NCBI GenBank assembly: GCA_900596015.1
Contig: UVIF01000001.1
Coordinates: 78,512-142,511 of the forward strand
Direction: 5' to 3'
DNA length: 64,000 bases
Source of the DNA: Pseudomonas viridiflava
GTDB taxonomy: Bacteria > Pseudomonadota > Gammaproteobacteria > Pseudomonadales > Pseudomonadaceae
A model generated the notes under the pieces. It worked only from the letters and a program-made list of their open reading frames with translations, was not told the DNA's origin and searched no databases. Positions 36,701 through 47,245 of this stretch are shown here, piece after piece (within the stretch, counting starts at the first letter, position 1; each line of letters opens with the position of its first letter). Both the position numbers and the translations under genes were made by a program.

Positions 36701-37564
36701 ATGACGGCCCAGATAGAAGGTTTCTACGACACCGCCACCTCCACGGTGAGCTATGTCATTTTCGAAGCATCAGGGGGCGCATGTGCAATCGTGGATCCGG
36801 TGCTGGATTACGATGCCAAAGCCGGGCGGATCGGCACCGATAACGCCGACCGCATCATCGCCTTCGTGGACAGCCACGGGTTGCAAGTGCGGTGGCTACT
36901 TGAAACACACGCGCATGCAGATCACTTGTCCGCCAGTGCCTACCTCAAAGGCAAGCGCGGCGGCAAAATCGGCATCGGTGCGCAGATCACGGTCGTGCAG
37001 AGCGCGTTTCGGGATATTTACAACCTCGAACCCGACTTCCTGCTGGATGGCTCGCAGTTCGACACGCTGTTCGAAGCGGACCAGATCTTCCACATCGGCA
37101 GCATACCGGTCCAGGTTCTGCACGTGCCTGGCCACACACCTGCAGATGTCGCCTATCGAGTCGCAGACACACAGGTCTTCGTCGGCGATACGCTGTTCAT
37201 GCCTGATGTGGGCACTGCCCGATGTGATTTCCCCGGCGGAAACGCCGTACAGATGTATGACTCGATCAAACGGCTGCTGAGCCTACCCCCGCAGACCACA
37301 CTGTTCATGTGCCACGACTATCCTCCTGCCAACAGGGAAGCGTCCTGGATCACCACCGTTGCCGAGCAACGCGCCAAGAATATTCACGTCGGTGACGCGT
37401 CGGATCTCGAGTCGTTCGTACGCATGCGCACAGCCCGCGATGTCAGCCTGTCGGTCCCGGCGCTGTTGCTGCCGGCGATCCAGGTGAATATCCGCGCCGG
37501 GAATCTGCCCCCTGCCGATGAAAGTGGGTTGTGCAGCCTGAAGATTCCTTTGAACAGGTTCTAG
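36701..37564 (+). CDS. Metallo-beta-lactamase-fold persulfide dioxygenase (Blh/ETHE1-like)
   Basis: A 287-residue protein. The metal motif HAHADH (about residues 70-75), a later His in HVPGHTP, and Asp in GDTLF fit the mononuclear iron site of ETHE1-type enzymes, which oxidise glutathione persulfide to sulfite. The start at 36701 has GAGG 7 bases upstream. The divergent ArsR repressor and the linked SQR and TSUP genes place it in sulfide detoxification: SQR makes persulfide, this enzyme makes sulfite, TSUP exports it. Confidence 0.88.
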   Translation: MTAQIEGFYDTATSTVSYVIFEASGGACAIVDPVLDYDAKAGRIGTDNADRIIAFVDSHGLQVRWLLETHAHADHLSASAYLKGKRGGKIGIGAQITVVQSAFRDIYNLEPDFLLDGSQFDTLFEADQIFHIGSIPVQVLHVPGHTPADVAYRVADTQVFVGDTLFMPDVGTARCDFPGGNAVQMYDSIKRLLSLPPQTTLFMCHDYPPANREASWITTVAEQRAKNIHVGDASDLESFVRMRTARDVSLSVPALLLPAIQVNIRAGNLPPADESGLCSLKIPLNRF

Positions 37565-37591
37565 GGACACTGACCATTAACAAACGGGCAC

Positions 37592-37622
37592 AAAAAAGCC
37601 ACTTTCGAGAAGTGGCTTTCTT
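37592..37622. terminator. Bidirectional intrinsic terminator
   Basis: A perfect 10-base stem (37595-37604 with 37610-37619, AAAGCCACTT/AAGTGGCTTT), a 5-base loop, A-run on the left and T-rich on the right. It ends the dioxygenase transcript from the left and the tRNA-Pro transcript from the right. Confidence 0.8.
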
Positions 37623-37645
37623 GTCTGATTTTACTCAGGAATAAA

Positions 37646-37722
37646 TGGTCGGGACGGAGTGATTCGAACACTCGACCCCTTGCACCCCATGCAAGTGCGC
37701 TACCGGGCTGCGCTACGCCCCG
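37646..37722 (-). tRNA. tRNA-Pro (anticodon GGG)
   Basis: 77 nucleotides including an encoded CCA. The acceptor stem CGGGGCG/CGTCCCG closes with one G-U pair. The anticodon stem CTTGC/GCAAG encloses the loop ATGGGGT, giving anticodon GGG. The T arm carries GTTCGAATC. It is the usual Pseudomonas tRNA-Pro downstream of ihfA-merR. Confidence 0.95.
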
Positions 37723-37811
37723 ACCGAGCGTAAAGCTGTTCCAGAACTTCTGAGAACGTCGAGGAATATACCTTAAGCATTTGAATTATGGAAGTATTCT
37801 TTTCCAGAAAT

Positions 37812-38168
37812 TCACTTCTTGAGGACACTCAGCACATCTTCGAGCTCGGAGATCGTCTGGCGGATCAGTTGCTTGTACTGCGTGGTGTCATCCTTGGCCT
37901 CGTCGCCGGACAGGCGCAGACGCGCGCCGCCGATGGTGAAGCCTTGGTCGTACAGCAGCGCGCGGATCTGGCGGATCATCAGCACGTCCTGGCGCTGGTA
38001 ATACCGACGGTTTCCGCGACGCTTCACGGGGTTGAGCTGAGGAAACTCCTGCTCCCAGTACCGCAGCACGTGTGGCTTTACGGCGCACAAGTCGCTCACT
38101 TCACCGATGGTGAAGTAGCGCTTGCCGGGAATGGGCGGGAGCTCGTCGTTATGACTTGGTTCCAGCAT
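37812..38168 (-). CDS. MerR family regulator of the ihfA operon
   Basis: A 118-residue protein with an N-terminal MerR winged helix (about 18-85, [28 protein letters not shown]) and a short C-terminal coiled coil, without metal-binding Cys. It overlaps the 3' end of ihfA by 20 bases. The start at 38168 has GAGG 4 bases upstream. This gene follows ihfA in most pseudomonads; its targets are unknown. Confidence 0.9.
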   Translation of the reverse strand: MLEPSHNDELPPIPGKRYFTIGEVSDLCAVKPHVLRYWEQEFPQLNPVKRRGNRRYYQRQDVLMIRQIRALLYDQGFTIGGARLRLSGDEAKDDTTQYKQLIRQTISELEDVLSVLKK

Positions 38169-38451
38169 AGGCCTCAACTCGGGCTTTCAACTTCTGCCCT
38201 GGACGAAAGGTGACCACGCGGCGAGCCGTGATCGGGATTTCTTCACCGGTTTTCGGATTGCGGCCAGGCCGCTGGCGTTTGTCCCGAAGGTCGAAATTGC
38301 CGAAACCGGACAATTTGACCTGCTCGTTGTCTTCAAGAGCGTGCCTGATTTCTTCGAAGAAAAGCTCGACCAATTCCTTGGCCTCTCGTTTGTTCAGGCC
38401 CAACTCTTCATAAAGACGTTCCGCCATTTCAGCTTTCGTCAAAGCCCCCAT
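38149..38451 (-). CDS. ihfA: Integration host factor subunit alpha
   Basis: A 100-residue HU/IHF-family DNA-bending protein, full length. The DNA-minor-groove arm segment [14 protein letters not shown] is present at about residues 61-74. It partners IHF-beta and bends DNA at WATCAANNNNTTR sites in sigma-54 promoters, recombination and replication. It starts 3 bases after pheT. Confidence 0.97.
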   Translation of the reverse strand: MGALTKAEMAERLYEELGLNKREAKELVELFFEEIRHALEDNEQVKLSGFGNFDLRDKRQRPGRNPKTGEEIPITARRVVTFRPGQKLKARVEAYAGTKS

Positions 38452-38454
38452 GCG

Positions 38455-40833
38455 CTACTTCCTTAACGTGGCGTTCAACCTTTGTTCGAGCGAGGTGAGG
38501 ATTGTTTGAGTCGTGGCATTCACCTCATCGTCATTAAGAGTGCGCGATGGATGCTGCCAGGTCAAGCCAACAGCAAGGCTTTTTCTATGAGGATCAATGC
38601 CTTTACCCTGGTACACGTCAAACAGCCTGAGGTCCGTGAGCCATTCCCCTGCGTTCTCGCGAATGACCGCAAGCACTGCGCTGGCAGCAACATCACGATC
38701 GGCCAGCAGCGCCAGGTCGCGGCGCACTTCGGGGAAGCGCGACAGCTCCTGGAATTTCGGTAGCCGACCTTCGGACACTTCGGCAAGCACCAGTTCGAAG
38801 ACGAAGACGGCGCGGTCCAGACCCAGCGACTTCACCAGTTCCGGATGCAGTGCGCCCAGATAGCCGACTAGCTGCCCATCGCGCTCGATCCGCGCGGTCT
38901 GGCCAGGATGCAGAGCGGGATGCTGCCCCGGAACGAAGGTGAAGGCATCCAGCGCACCGGCGAAGCCGAGCACAGCTTCCACGTCGGCCTTGACGTCGAA
39001 AAAGTCCACCGTCTCGCGACCCTGCGCCCAGCCTTCGGGCAAGCGGCTGCCGCACACCACGCCCGCCAGCATGGGCTCCTGCTTCAAGCCCTCGAGCTGA
39101 CCGACGAAACGCAGGCCGCTCTCGAACAGGCGCACGCGATCCTGCTGGCGATTGAGGTTGTGTTGCAAGGCCTTGACCAGACCCGGCCACAGCGACGAGC
39201 GCATGGCTGCCATGTCGGCCGAGATCGGATTGGCCAGCAGCAGCGGCTCGACGCCAGGGCTGAACAGTTCGAACAGCTTGGGATCGATGAAGCTGTAGGT
39301 GATAGCTTCCTGGTAACCACGGGCAACCAACAAGCGGCGCAAGGCCGGCAGGTCGGAACGCGCCTCCGGGGCGGCCTGCGGCGCCAGCCGCGCTTGCGGG
39401 TAGCGCACGGGCAGGCGGTTGTAGCCATAGAGCCGTGCCAGCTCTTCGATCAGATCGACTTCCAGGCTGATGTCGAAGCGATGGCTCGGCACCTTCACGG
39501 ACCACTGCCCTTCCCCGCTGGCCGTGACACCCAGGCCCAGGCCGGTCAGCAGCCCTTCGATTTCGCGGCTGCCCATTTCCAGGCCCAGCATCTGGCTGAC
39601 CCGGTCGGCACGCAAGGTGATCGGCGCAATCTGCGGGAGATGTTCCTGGCTGACGTGTTCGACGATCGGACCTGGTTCCCCGCCGGCGATTTCCAGCAAC
39701 AGCGCAGTCGCACGCTCCATGGCTTCACGGGCCAGGTTCGAATCGACACCACGCTCGAAACGATGGGACGCGTCGGTGTGCAGCCCGTACGAGCGGGCCT
39801 TGCCGGCCACCGAGATCGGTTCGAAAAAGGCCGCCTCGAGGAACACGTCGCGGGTCTTGGCGGTCACGCCGCTGTTCTCGCCGCCCATGACGCCAGCGAT
39901 GCCCAGCAGGCGCGCGTGGTCGGCAATGACCAGCGTGTCGCCGCGCAGCGCAACTTCCTGACCGTCGAGCAGGGTGATCTTCTCGCCCTCCTCGGCCATG
40001 CGCACGCGGATGCCGCCGTCGATTTCGGCAAGGTCGTAGGCATGCATCGGCTGGCCCAACTCGATCATCACGTAGTTGGTGATGTCTACCGCGGCATCGA
40101 TGCTGCGCACTTCGCTGCGACGCAGACGTTCGACCATCCACAGCGGGGTGGCCCTGGACAGGTCGACGTTGCGCACCACACGGCCGAGGAAGCGCGGGCA
40201 GGCGGCAGGCGCCGACACGTCCACTGCCAGCACGTCGTCGCTGACCGGGGCTACCGCAGCAATCACAGGACGAGTCACTGGAGCGGCATAGAGCGCGCCC
40301 ACTTCTCGCGCCAGGCCTGCCAGCGACAGGCAGTCGCCACGGTTGGGCGTCAGGTCGACCTCGATGCTGGCATCGTCCAAGCCCAGGTAAACACGGAAAT
40401 CCTCACCGGCCGGAGCATCTGCCGGCAGTTCCATCAGCCCGTCGTTGCCTTCGCCGACCTGCAGCTCGGACTGCGAGCAGAGCATGCCGTTGGACTCGAC
40501 GCCGCGCAGCTTGGCTTTCTTGATCTTGAAGTCGCCCGGCAACTGGGCGCCGATCTTGGCGAACGGAATCTTCAGGCCGGGGCGCACGTTCGGCGCACCG
40601 CAAACCACCTGAAAGGTTTCGCTGCCATCGCTGACCTGGCACACGCGCAGTTTGTCGGCGTCCGGGTGCTGCTCGGTGGCGAGCACTTCACCCACCACCA
40701 CGCCGCTGAACTCACCTGCGGCCAGGGTCACACTGTCCACTTCCAGACCTGCCATCGACAGACGTGCAACCAGCTCGTCTCGCGAGGCCTGCGGGCTTAC
40801 CCAGCCGCGCAGCCATTGTTCACTGAATTTCAT
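38455..40833 (-). CDS. pheT: Phenylalanine-tRNA ligase beta subunit
   Basis: 792 residues, full length. In order: an N-terminal tRNA-binding OB fold (about 40-150), B3/B4 editing domain (about 210-390), B5 domain (about 400-475), the catalytic-like core, and a C-terminal anticodon-binding FDX-ACB domain (about 698-791). It forms the alpha2beta2 synthetase with PheS, encoded 27 bases upstream. Confidence 0.97.
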   Translation of the reverse strand: MKFSEQWLRGWVSPQASRDELVARLSMAGLEVDSVTLAAGEFSGVVVGEVLATEQHPDADKLRVCQVSDGSETFQVVCGAPNVRPGLKIPFAKIGAQLPGDFKIKKAKLRGVESNGMLCSQSELQVGEGNDGLMELPADAPAGEDFRVYLGLDDASIEVDLTPNRGDCLSLAGLAREVGALYAAPVTRPVIAAVAPVSDDVLAVDVSAPAACPRFLGRVVRNVDLSRATPLWMVERLRRSEVRSIDAAVDITNYVMIELGQPMHAYDLAEIDGGIRVRMAEEGEKITLLDGQEVALRGDTLVIADHARLLGIAGVMGGENSGVTAKTRDVFLEAAFFEPISVAGKARSYGLHTDASHRFERGVDSNLAREAMERATALLLEIAGGEPGPIVEHVSQEHLPQIAPITLRADRVSQMLGLEMGSREIEGLLTGLGLGVTASGEGQWSVKVPSHRFDISLEVDLIEELARLYGYNRLPVRYPQARLAPQAAPEARSDLPALRRLLVARGYQEAITYSFIDPKLFELFSPGVEPLLLANPISADMAAMRSSLWPGLVKALQHNLNRQQDRVRLFESGLRFVGQLEGLKQEPMLAGVVCGSRLPEGWAQGRETVDFFDVKADVEAVLGFAGALDAFTFVPGQHPALHPGQTARIERDGQLVGYLGALHPELVKSLGLDRAVFVFELVLAEVSEGRLPKFQELSRFPEVRRDLALLADRDVAASAVLAVIRENAGEWLTDLRLFDVYQGKGIDPHRKSLAVGLTWQHPSRTLNDDEVNATTQTILTSLEQRLNATLRK

Positions 40834-40860
40834 CCTGCTCTCCTGAAAGATTCGTTACGG

Positions 40861-41930
<1,070 letters not shown>

Positions 41931-41986
41931 CATGACGTTTAACACCCCAGCCCGCCGACGGCAGGCTGAGGTGATTGTCGGGGTAC

Positions 41987-42343
41987 TTAGGCCAGCGAGG
42001 CTTTAGCTTTCTCGACAATCGCAGCAAACGCCGCTTTTTCGTTCACTGCCAGATCAGCCAGAACCTTGCGGTCGATCTCGATGGACGCTTTCTTCAGGCC
42101 AGCGATGAAACGGCTGTAGGACAGACCGTTTACACGAGCACCGGCGTTGATACGAGCAATCCACAGGGCGCGGAACTGACGTTTTTTCTGACGACGGTCA
42201 CGGTAGGCGTATTGACCTGCCTTGATGACCGCTTGCTTGGCAACACGGAATACGCGCGAACGAGCGCCGTAGTAGCCTTTAGCCAGTTTCAGAATTTTCT
42301 TGTGACGCTTACGGGCAATGACGCCACGCTTAACACGAGCCAT
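41987..42343 (-). CDS. rplT: 50S ribosomal protein L20
   Basis: 118 residues, full length, highly basic N-terminal tail ([23 protein letters not shown] region) and a globular C-terminal domain. L20 is needed for early assembly of the large subunit and represses rpmI-rplT translation in E. coli. The gene is 27 bases downstream of rpmI. Confidence 0.98.
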   Translation of the reverse strand: MARVKRGVIARKRHKKILKLAKGYYGARSRVFRVAKQAVIKAGQYAYRDRRQKKRQFRALWIARINAGARVNGLSYSRFIAGLKKASIEIDRKVLADLAVNEKAAFAAIVEKAKASLA

Positions 42344-42370
42344 GAGTTAGTCCTCTATCTTTGACCGAAA

Positions 42371-42565
42371 TTAACGAAGGCGCAGCATGCGCTCGACTTT
42401 TGCCACGTCAGACGGATGCAGCAAGCTGCTACCGCGCAGTTGACGCTTACGCTTGGTCGACATTTTGGTCAGGATGTGGCTCTTGAAAGCGTGCTTGTGC
42501 TTGATGCCGTTAGCGGTTTTCAAGAACCGCTTAGCTGCACCACTTTTGGTTTTCATCTTTGGCAT
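42371..42565 (-). CDS. rpmI: 50S ribosomal protein L35
   Basis: 64 residues, full length. Starts at the ATG coding MPKMKTKSG; an in-frame ATG 7 codons upstream is not used in the family. It lies between infC and rplT in the conserved operon. Confidence 0.97.
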   Translation of the reverse strand: MPKMKTKSGAAKRFLKTANGIKHKHAFKSHILTKMSTKRKRQLRGSSLLHPSDVAKVERMLRLR

Positions 42566-42625
42566 GTTCGGGTACTCCACATTCAATTGATAAACATAAC
42601 CGCAAGGCCTGCCGTGCCCTGGTGG

Positions 42626-43174
42626 TTACTTCTTTTTCTTGGGGGCGATGACCATGATCAGCTGGCGTCCTTCCATCTTCGGATGCTGTTCGACGGAACC
42701 GTATTCGAGCAGGTCACCTTCGACCCGCTTCAACAGCTCCATACCCAGCTCCTGATGCGCCATCTCACGGCCGCGGAATCGCAAGGATACCTTGGCCCTG
42801 TCCCCATCACTCAGGAAACGTACCAGGTTGCGGAGTTTTACCTGGTAATCCCCTTCTTCCGTCCCTGGACGAAACTTGATTTCTTTAACCTGAATCTGTT
42901 TCTGGTTCTTCTTCGCCGCGGCAACCTGCTTCTTCTTCTCGAAGATCGATTTGCCGTAGTCCATCACCCGACATACGGGCGGGATGGCATCGGCGGAGAT
43001 TTCCACCAGATCCAGCTTCGATTCTTCAGCGATACGAAGCGCTTCATCGATAGAGACGATGCCAATCTGCTCGCCGTCAGCGCCAATTAACCGAACCTCG
43101 CGTGCCGAGATATTCTCGTTGATCGGGGCTTTCGGTGCAGCTCGTTTATCTTGTCTCATTTCACGCTTAATAAT
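42626..43174 (-). CDS. infC: Translation initiation factor IF-3, AUU start
   Basis: About 182 residues. The first ATG (43159) would begin MRQDKR, but IF-3 of pseudomonads starts 5-6 codons earlier at an ATT. Here GGAG overlaps the thrS stop, and ATT codons lie 5 and 8 bases beyond it (43174 and 43171). An AUU start allows IF-3 to reject its own initiation complex and so autoregulate. N-terminal (about 15-85) and C-terminal (about 90-180) IF-3 domains are complete. Confidence 0.93.
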   Translation of the reverse strand: MIKREMRQDKRAAPKAPINENISAREVRLIGADGEQIGIVSIDEALRIAEESKLDLVEISADAIPPVCRVMDYGKSIFEKKKQVAAAKKNQKQIQVKEIKFRPGTEEGDYQVKLRNLVRFLSDGDRAKVSLRFRGREMAHQELGMELLKRVEGDLLEYGSVEQHPKMEGRQLIMVIAPKKKK

Positions 43175-43176
43175 AA

Positions 43177-45099
43177 TTACTCCGAATCTGGGCGACCACG
43201 CCGGGAAACCGCTTGTGCAAGGTACTCGGTGAACTGCGCGATGGGCATGGAGCCCAGGTCAGCGCCTTCACGGGTACGCACAGCGACAGTTTGCGTTTCA
43301 ACTTCCTTGTCCCCGATGACCAGGAGATAAGGAACCTTGAGCAAAGTATGCTCACGGATTTTAAAGCCGATCTTTTCATTTCTCAAGTCGGACTTGGCAC
43401 GAAACCCGCTTTCCGTCAGATTTTTTTCGACAAGCTGTACAAAATCGGCTTGTTTATCAGTGATATTCATCACCACTGCCTGTGTCGGCGCCAGCCAGGC
43501 CGGGAATGCGCCCTCATAGTGCTCGATCAGGATCCCGACGAATCGCTCGAACGAACCCAGGATCGCCCGGTGCAGCATCACGGGATGCTTGCGGCCGTTG
43601 TCTTCGGTGACGTATTCGGCGCCCAGGCGGATCGGCAGGTTGAAATCGAGCTGCAGTGTACCGCATTGCCAGACGCGACCCAGACAATCCTTCAACGAGA
43701 ATTCGATCTTGGGGCCATAGAAGGCGCCCTCGCCCGGCTGCAGATCATATGCAAGCCCAGCCGCATCCAGGGCCGCAGCCAAGGCTGACTCGGCGCGATC
43801 CCAGAGCTCATCGGACCCGACACGCTTTTCAGGACGCGTCGACAGCTTGAGCTGGATGTCCTTGAAGCCGAAGTCGGCGTAGACGTCCATGGTCAGCTTG
43901 ATGAAGGCTGCGGATTCGGACTGCATCTGCTCTTCGGTGCAGAAGATGTGCGCATCGTCCTGCACGAAGCCACGCACGCGCATGATGCCGTGCAGCGCAC
44001 CCGAAGGCTCGTTGCGATGGCAGGCACCGAACTCGGCCAGGCGCAGCGGCAACTCGCGGTAGCTTTTCAAACCCTGGTTGAACACCTGCACATGGCACGG
44101 GCAGTTCATCGGCTTGATCGCGTAGTCGCGGTTTTCCGACTCCGTGGTGAACATGTTCTCGGCGTAGTTGGCCCAGTGCCCTGATTTCTCCCAGAGGCTG
44201 CGGTCCACCACCTGGGGCGTCTTGATTTCCAGGTAGCCGTTCTGCTGCTGGATCTTGCGCATGTACTGCTCGAGCACCTGATACACGGTCCAGCCGTTGG
44301 GGTGCCAGAAGACCATGCCCGGGGCTTCTTCCTGGAGGTGGAACAGGCCCAGGCGCTTGCCGATCTTGCGGTGATCGCGCTTCTCGGCCTCCTCGATGCG
44401 CTTGACGTAGGCCGCCAGCTGCTTCTTGTCGGCCCACGCGGTGCCATAGACACGCTGCAGCTGCTCGTTCTTGGCATCGCCGCGCCAGTAGGCACCCGAC
44501 AGCTTGGTGAGCTTGAAGGATTTCAGAAAACGCGTGTTCGGCACGTGTGGACCGCGGCACATGTCGACGTATTCTTCGTGATAGTACAGGCCCATGGCCT
44601 GCTCATCCGGCATGTCTTCGACCAGGCGCAGCTTGTAGTCCTCGCCACGCGCAGTGAACACGTCGATGACTTCGGCACGCGGGGTGACCTTCTTGACCAC
44701 GTCGTATTCGGTGTCGATCAACTGCTGCATGCGCTGCTCGATCGCCCCCATGTCGTCCGGCGTGAAAGGCCGCTCGTAGGCGATATCGTAGTAGAAGCCT
44801 TCTTCGATGACCGGACCGATCACCATGCGCGCAGTCGGGTACAGCTGCTTGACCGCATGGCCGACCAGGTGGGCGCAGGAGTGGCGAATGATCTCCAGCC
44901 CCTCTTCGTCCTTTGGCGTGATGATCTGCAAGGTGGCGTCGGCGGTGATCAGGTCACAGGCATCGACCAGTTGGCCATTGACCTTGCCGGCAACGGTTGC
45001 CTTGGCCAGGCCGGCGCCGATGGACGCGGCGACCTCGGCGACCGAAACCGGGTGATCGAACGAACGCTGACTGCCGTCGGGAAGAGTAATGGTGGGCAT
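43177..45099 (-). CDS. thrS: Threonine-tRNA ligase
   Basis: 640 residues, full length. TGS domain (about 1-62), editing domain with [10 protein letters not shown] and a later SAYWRGD segment (about 63-225), class II core with zinc-ligand Cys and motifs 2 and 3 (about 240-535), and the anticodon-binding domain (about 540-640). The start at 45099 follows AGGAGG; an upstream ATG-type codon at 45132 falls inside the leader hairpin and is rejected. Its stop overlaps the infC ribosome site. Confidence 0.97.
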   Translation of the reverse strand: MPTITLPDGSQRSFDHPVSVAEVAASIGAGLAKATVAGKVNGQLVDACDLITADATLQIITPKDEEGLEIIRHSCAHLVGHAVKQLYPTARMVIGPVIEEGFYYDIAYERPFTPDDMGAIEQRMQQLIDTEYDVVKKVTPRAEVIDVFTARGEDYKLRLVEDMPDEQAMGLYYHEEYVDMCRGPHVPNTRFLKSFKLTKLSGAYWRGDAKNEQLQRVYGTAWADKKQLAAYVKRIEEAEKRDHRKIGKRLGLFHLQEEAPGMVFWHPNGWTVYQVLEQYMRKIQQQNGYLEIKTPQVVDRSLWEKSGHWANYAENMFTTESENRDYAIKPMNCPCHVQVFNQGLKSYRELPLRLAEFGACHRNEPSGALHGIMRVRGFVQDDAHIFCTEEQMQSESAAFIKLTMDVYADFGFKDIQLKLSTRPEKRVGSDELWDRAESALAAALDAAGLAYDLQPGEGAFYGPKIEFSLKDCLGRVWQCGTLQLDFNLPIRLGAEYVTEDNGRKHPVMLHRAILGSFERFVGILIEHYEGAFPAWLAPTQAVVMNITDKQADFVQLVEKNLTESGFRAKSDLRNEKIGFKIREHTLLKVPYLLVIGDKEVETQTVAVRTREGADLGSMPIAQFTEYLAQAVSRRGRPDSE

Positions 45100-45118
45100 G
45101 GCGCCTCCTCTCCTAGTG

Positions 45119-45139
45119 GTGACCCCTACCAAAGGTCAC
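45119..45139 (-). promoter_or_regulatory. thrS leader hairpin mimicking the tRNA-Thr anticodon arm
   Basis: On the minus strand GTGACCT-TTGGTAG-GGGTCAC forms a 7-bp stem (closing pair T-G) with a 7-base loop. Loop order is U U G G U A G, exactly an anticodon loop with U33 and anticodon GGU at positions 34-36, the threonine anticodon. It ends about 10 bases before the AGGAGG of thrS. In E. coli thrS is repressed by its product through a tRNA-like operator at this place. The rest of the gap up to 45441 shows nothing else. Confidence 0.6.
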
Positions 45140-45441
45140 ATGGGTTGGGATGAGCCAGTACGCGATTCGCCCGGTATGCCCGCCTTACGTTGGCAGGAGC
45201 CTTGCGGCCGACCGGAATACGAACCAGAGTGACTGGAGCAATCGAAAAAGGTGAATCCCGCGCCTTGGCTGCAACTGAAAACAGCGCCAAACACAGGGCC
45301 GAGCATCCTAGCACAGAAGTCGGGTCGATTTGCTGCGCCATACGCGCGATACGGCAACTGAGCCGGCGGCTGAACTTGCTGCCCTCTTCACCCCTCAGAT
45401 GAGATGAGTCAAAACCGCCTGAGAACAAGGAGCTATTCATT

Positions 45442-45744
45442 ATGGGTCTCAAACGACTTTTTCCCCTGAGTGCCTGCCTGGCCCTGGTGCTTCCATTCGC
45501 GGCCCAGGCTGCCGCGCTGTCTGCCGATGCCAAGGCCGAGTACACCGCCCAGTGCCAGGCTGCGGCCGTGCAGCAAGGCGTGGATGCCGCCAAGGCGCAG
45601 GCACACTGCAGCTGTGGCGCGAAAGTGATCGAGGAGAAATTCAGCAAGGCCGAGATCGACCAGCTCACCAACAAACAGGTAGAGCCGCCCATGGCCCTGC
45701 GCCAGAAGTTGATGAAGGAAGTGCTGGTTTGCAATAACCAGTAG
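45442..45744 (+). CDS. Small exported Cys-rich protein
   Basis: 100 residues. A signal peptide (about 1-23, ending AQA) leaves a mature protein of about 77 residues with four Cys (C38, C56, C58, C97), including a CSC pair, so probably two disulfides. Pseudomonads carry conserved exported proteins of this kind; no function is known to me. ATG 45442 has AAGGAG 7 bases upstream. Confidence 0.75.
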   Translation: MGLKRLFPLSACLALVLPFAAQAAALSADAKAEYTAQCQAAAVQQGVDAAKAQAHCSCGAKVIEEKFSKAEIDQLTNKQVEPPMALRQKLMKEVLVCNNQ

Positions 45745-46046
45745 TCCTGTCAGAGGCGATGCAGGACTGCCCCAAGGGACGCCAACGGCGTTCTTGGGGT
45801 CGACCGCTTCGGTCAAGCGAATCATGCACGACGGAACGCGGTTTTTTTTTAAAACATTTTTCAGCTGCAAACCTCAATGAAATAAGGGGCTTAGCAGTTT
45901 TAGACAGCTCAATTTGCGACAACTTTGGCTATTGGCCCAATCAAAAGGGGTTCACAGTCCAGGTTTTGGACTATGATAGGCCCCGTGTGCCCAGTTGGCC
46001 TGAGCAGCACAGCACTACTGAATATTATGTTTCTTGGAGATTCACC
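45745..46046 (+). promoter_or_regulatory. Structured gap and promoter of the cold-shock gene
   Basis: Three hairpin-forming stretches run from the previous stop: GTCCTG/CAGGAC (about 45744-45767), CCCCAAG...CTTGGGG with an inner ACGCC/GGCGT (45770-45799) and GACCG/CGGTC (45802-45814). A T9 run at about 45842-45850 follows but is not joined to a stem. A TATGAT -10-like box lies near 45972, giving a 5' leader of about 65-70 bases before the csp start. The hairpins may terminate the upstream gene or be a small RNA. Confidence 0.35.
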
Positions 46047-46259
46047 ATGTCTAATCGCCAGACCGGCACCGTAAAATGGTTCAACGATGAGAAAGGCTTC
46101 GGCTTCATCACTCCTTCAGGTGGCGGTGACGACCTGTTCGTACACTTCAAAGCTATCGAATCCGACGGTTTCAAAAGCCTGAAAGAAGGCCAGACCGTTT
46201 CGTTCGTGGCTGAGAAAGGCCAAAAGGGCATGCAAGCTGCTCAAGTTCGCCCAGAGTAA
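46047..46259 (+). CDS. Cold-shock protein, CspA family
   Basis: 70 residues forming a single five-strand OB fold. RNA-binding motifs GFGFI (RNP1-like, about 18-22) and DLFVHF (RNP2, about 29-34) are intact. It binds single-stranded RNA as an antiterminator or chaperone. Start ATG 46047 follows GGAG by 7 bases. It has its own promoter and terminator. Confidence 0.95.
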   Translation: MSNRQTGTVKWFNDEKGFGFITPSGGGDDLFVHFKAIESDGFKSLKEGQTVSFVAEKGQKGMQAAQVRPE

Positions 46260-46271
46260 TCTCGGCAACTG

Positions 46272-46303
46272 AAAAAACCCGTCCATGTGACGGGTTTTTT
46301 TTT
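46272..46303 (+). terminator. Intrinsic terminator of the cold-shock gene
   Basis: AAAAAACCCGTC and GACGGGTTTTTT pair around a 5-base loop and are followed by T9. It could also act for the leftward gene at 46336 because of the A-run on the other side. Confidence 0.88.
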
Positions 46304-46335
46304 CGCCTGCGATTCGTGTCGAGTGAGGCGTCTGC

Positions 46336-46653
46336 TCAGCCGCAGTTGACGCGAGTGATCTGGCCGCTGTCATCGGCGTTGAGGTTGAGACGGTCGGAAC
46401 GGTACTCCAGGGTTACCATGTCGTGCGGGCGCAGGACACGGGCCACCTGTGCGCCAGCCTTGACCCTGGCCTGTTCGAGCAGGTCTGCGGAAACCGGCTT
46501 GCCAACGGTATAGCGTGCGCCATCAGCGTTGCAGCGCCCGTCGAATGAAGGGGCGGCAGCGGCAGACTGTCCGGTCGAGGTTCCGGATGTAGAACAGCCC
46601 GTTACAGCCAGGGCTGCCATCAGGATCAACAAGGTCTTGCGCGGGAAAGGCAT
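46336..46653 (-). CDS. I78-family peptidase inhibitor lipoprotein
   Basis: 105 residues. A lipobox VTGC gives a lipidated Cys near residue 20. The rest is a Potato-inhibitor-like I78 domain (CNADGARYTVGKP to the closing DDSGQITRVNCG) that inhibits serine proteases in homologous proteins. The start 46653 lies behind AGAGGAGG; an upstream ATG at 46755 is not used. Confidence 0.82.
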   Translation of the reverse strand: MPFPRKTLLILMAALAVTGCSTSGTSTGQSAAAAPSFDGRCNADGARYTVGKPVSADLLEQARVKAGAQVARVLRPHDMVTLEYRSDRLNLNADDSGQITRVNCG

Positions 46654-46795
46654 GCAGCCTCCTCTTTTCAGTGGTTTTTCAGTAAGTAAGGTTGTGCGAC
46701 CGCCTGTAGCCAATTTGGTTGCACCTTGGCCTAGTCTGCCCGAGCATAACGTCACGCGGTGTCGGAGAAATCGTCACCGGATGTGTGTTCGCCGG

Positions 46796-47113
46796 TCAGT
46801 ACAGATCGATGTAGTCGGACCGGGGCACGGGCCAGTGGGTCTGCAGGGCGGTGTGGATCTGCTGCACCCAGGTGGCGTCGGACGCCGCCGCGACGCCTAC
46901 ATAGCCTGATCCGGCAGCCCAGGTTTCCAGGCGGAAGCACAGGCCCTGGATATCCGTGCCCCCCACCGCCTCGGTGGAGAGGAAGGCAATGCCGTCACAG
47001 GTAACGCGCAGCTGGTTGTGGATGGCCGGATTGCCCGAGGCGATCAGGGCACGGACCGCGTCCAGGGTGAGTGAGTCGCTTTGTTTGAGGTCGATGTGCA
47101 CATGAGCCTCCAT
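46796..47113 (-). CDS. Hypothetical protein
   Basis: 105 residues, probably alpha/beta and cytoplasmic, with no signal peptide and two Cys. Start 47113 is at an ATG after GGC; a longer in-frame start at 47152 cannot be excluded. It resembles nothing I recognise; no partner is adjacent. Confidence 0.6.
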   Translation of the reverse strand: MEAHVHIDLKQSDSLTLDAVRALIASGNPAIHNQLRVTCDGIAFLSTEAVGGTDIQGLCFRLETWAAGSGYVGVAAASDATWVQQIHTALQTHWPVPRSDYIDLY

Positions 47114-47245
47114 GCCGAAGAATTGACCGAAGTTTGACACGCACCCTGCCATCTGCCCAAGGGCCGGTGTAATGCGTTGGCGAAAATGCTTTACTTGGCC
47201 ACGTGCAGCGAACGTCGTTCGCTCGTGACCGTTGGCGAGAGCAGC

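Noticed and set aside
37646..37722. tRNA-Pro as an island integration site
   Set aside because: tRNA genes of this type can be attachment sites, but there is no integrase, no repeated 3' tRNA end and no accessory block next to it; the flanks are conserved core genes and a sulfur cluster.
42587..42625. L20-type control site between infC and rpmI
   Set aside because: The E. coli pseudoknot lies within and upstream of rpmI, but I could not find a matching fold by eye in this 39-base gap.
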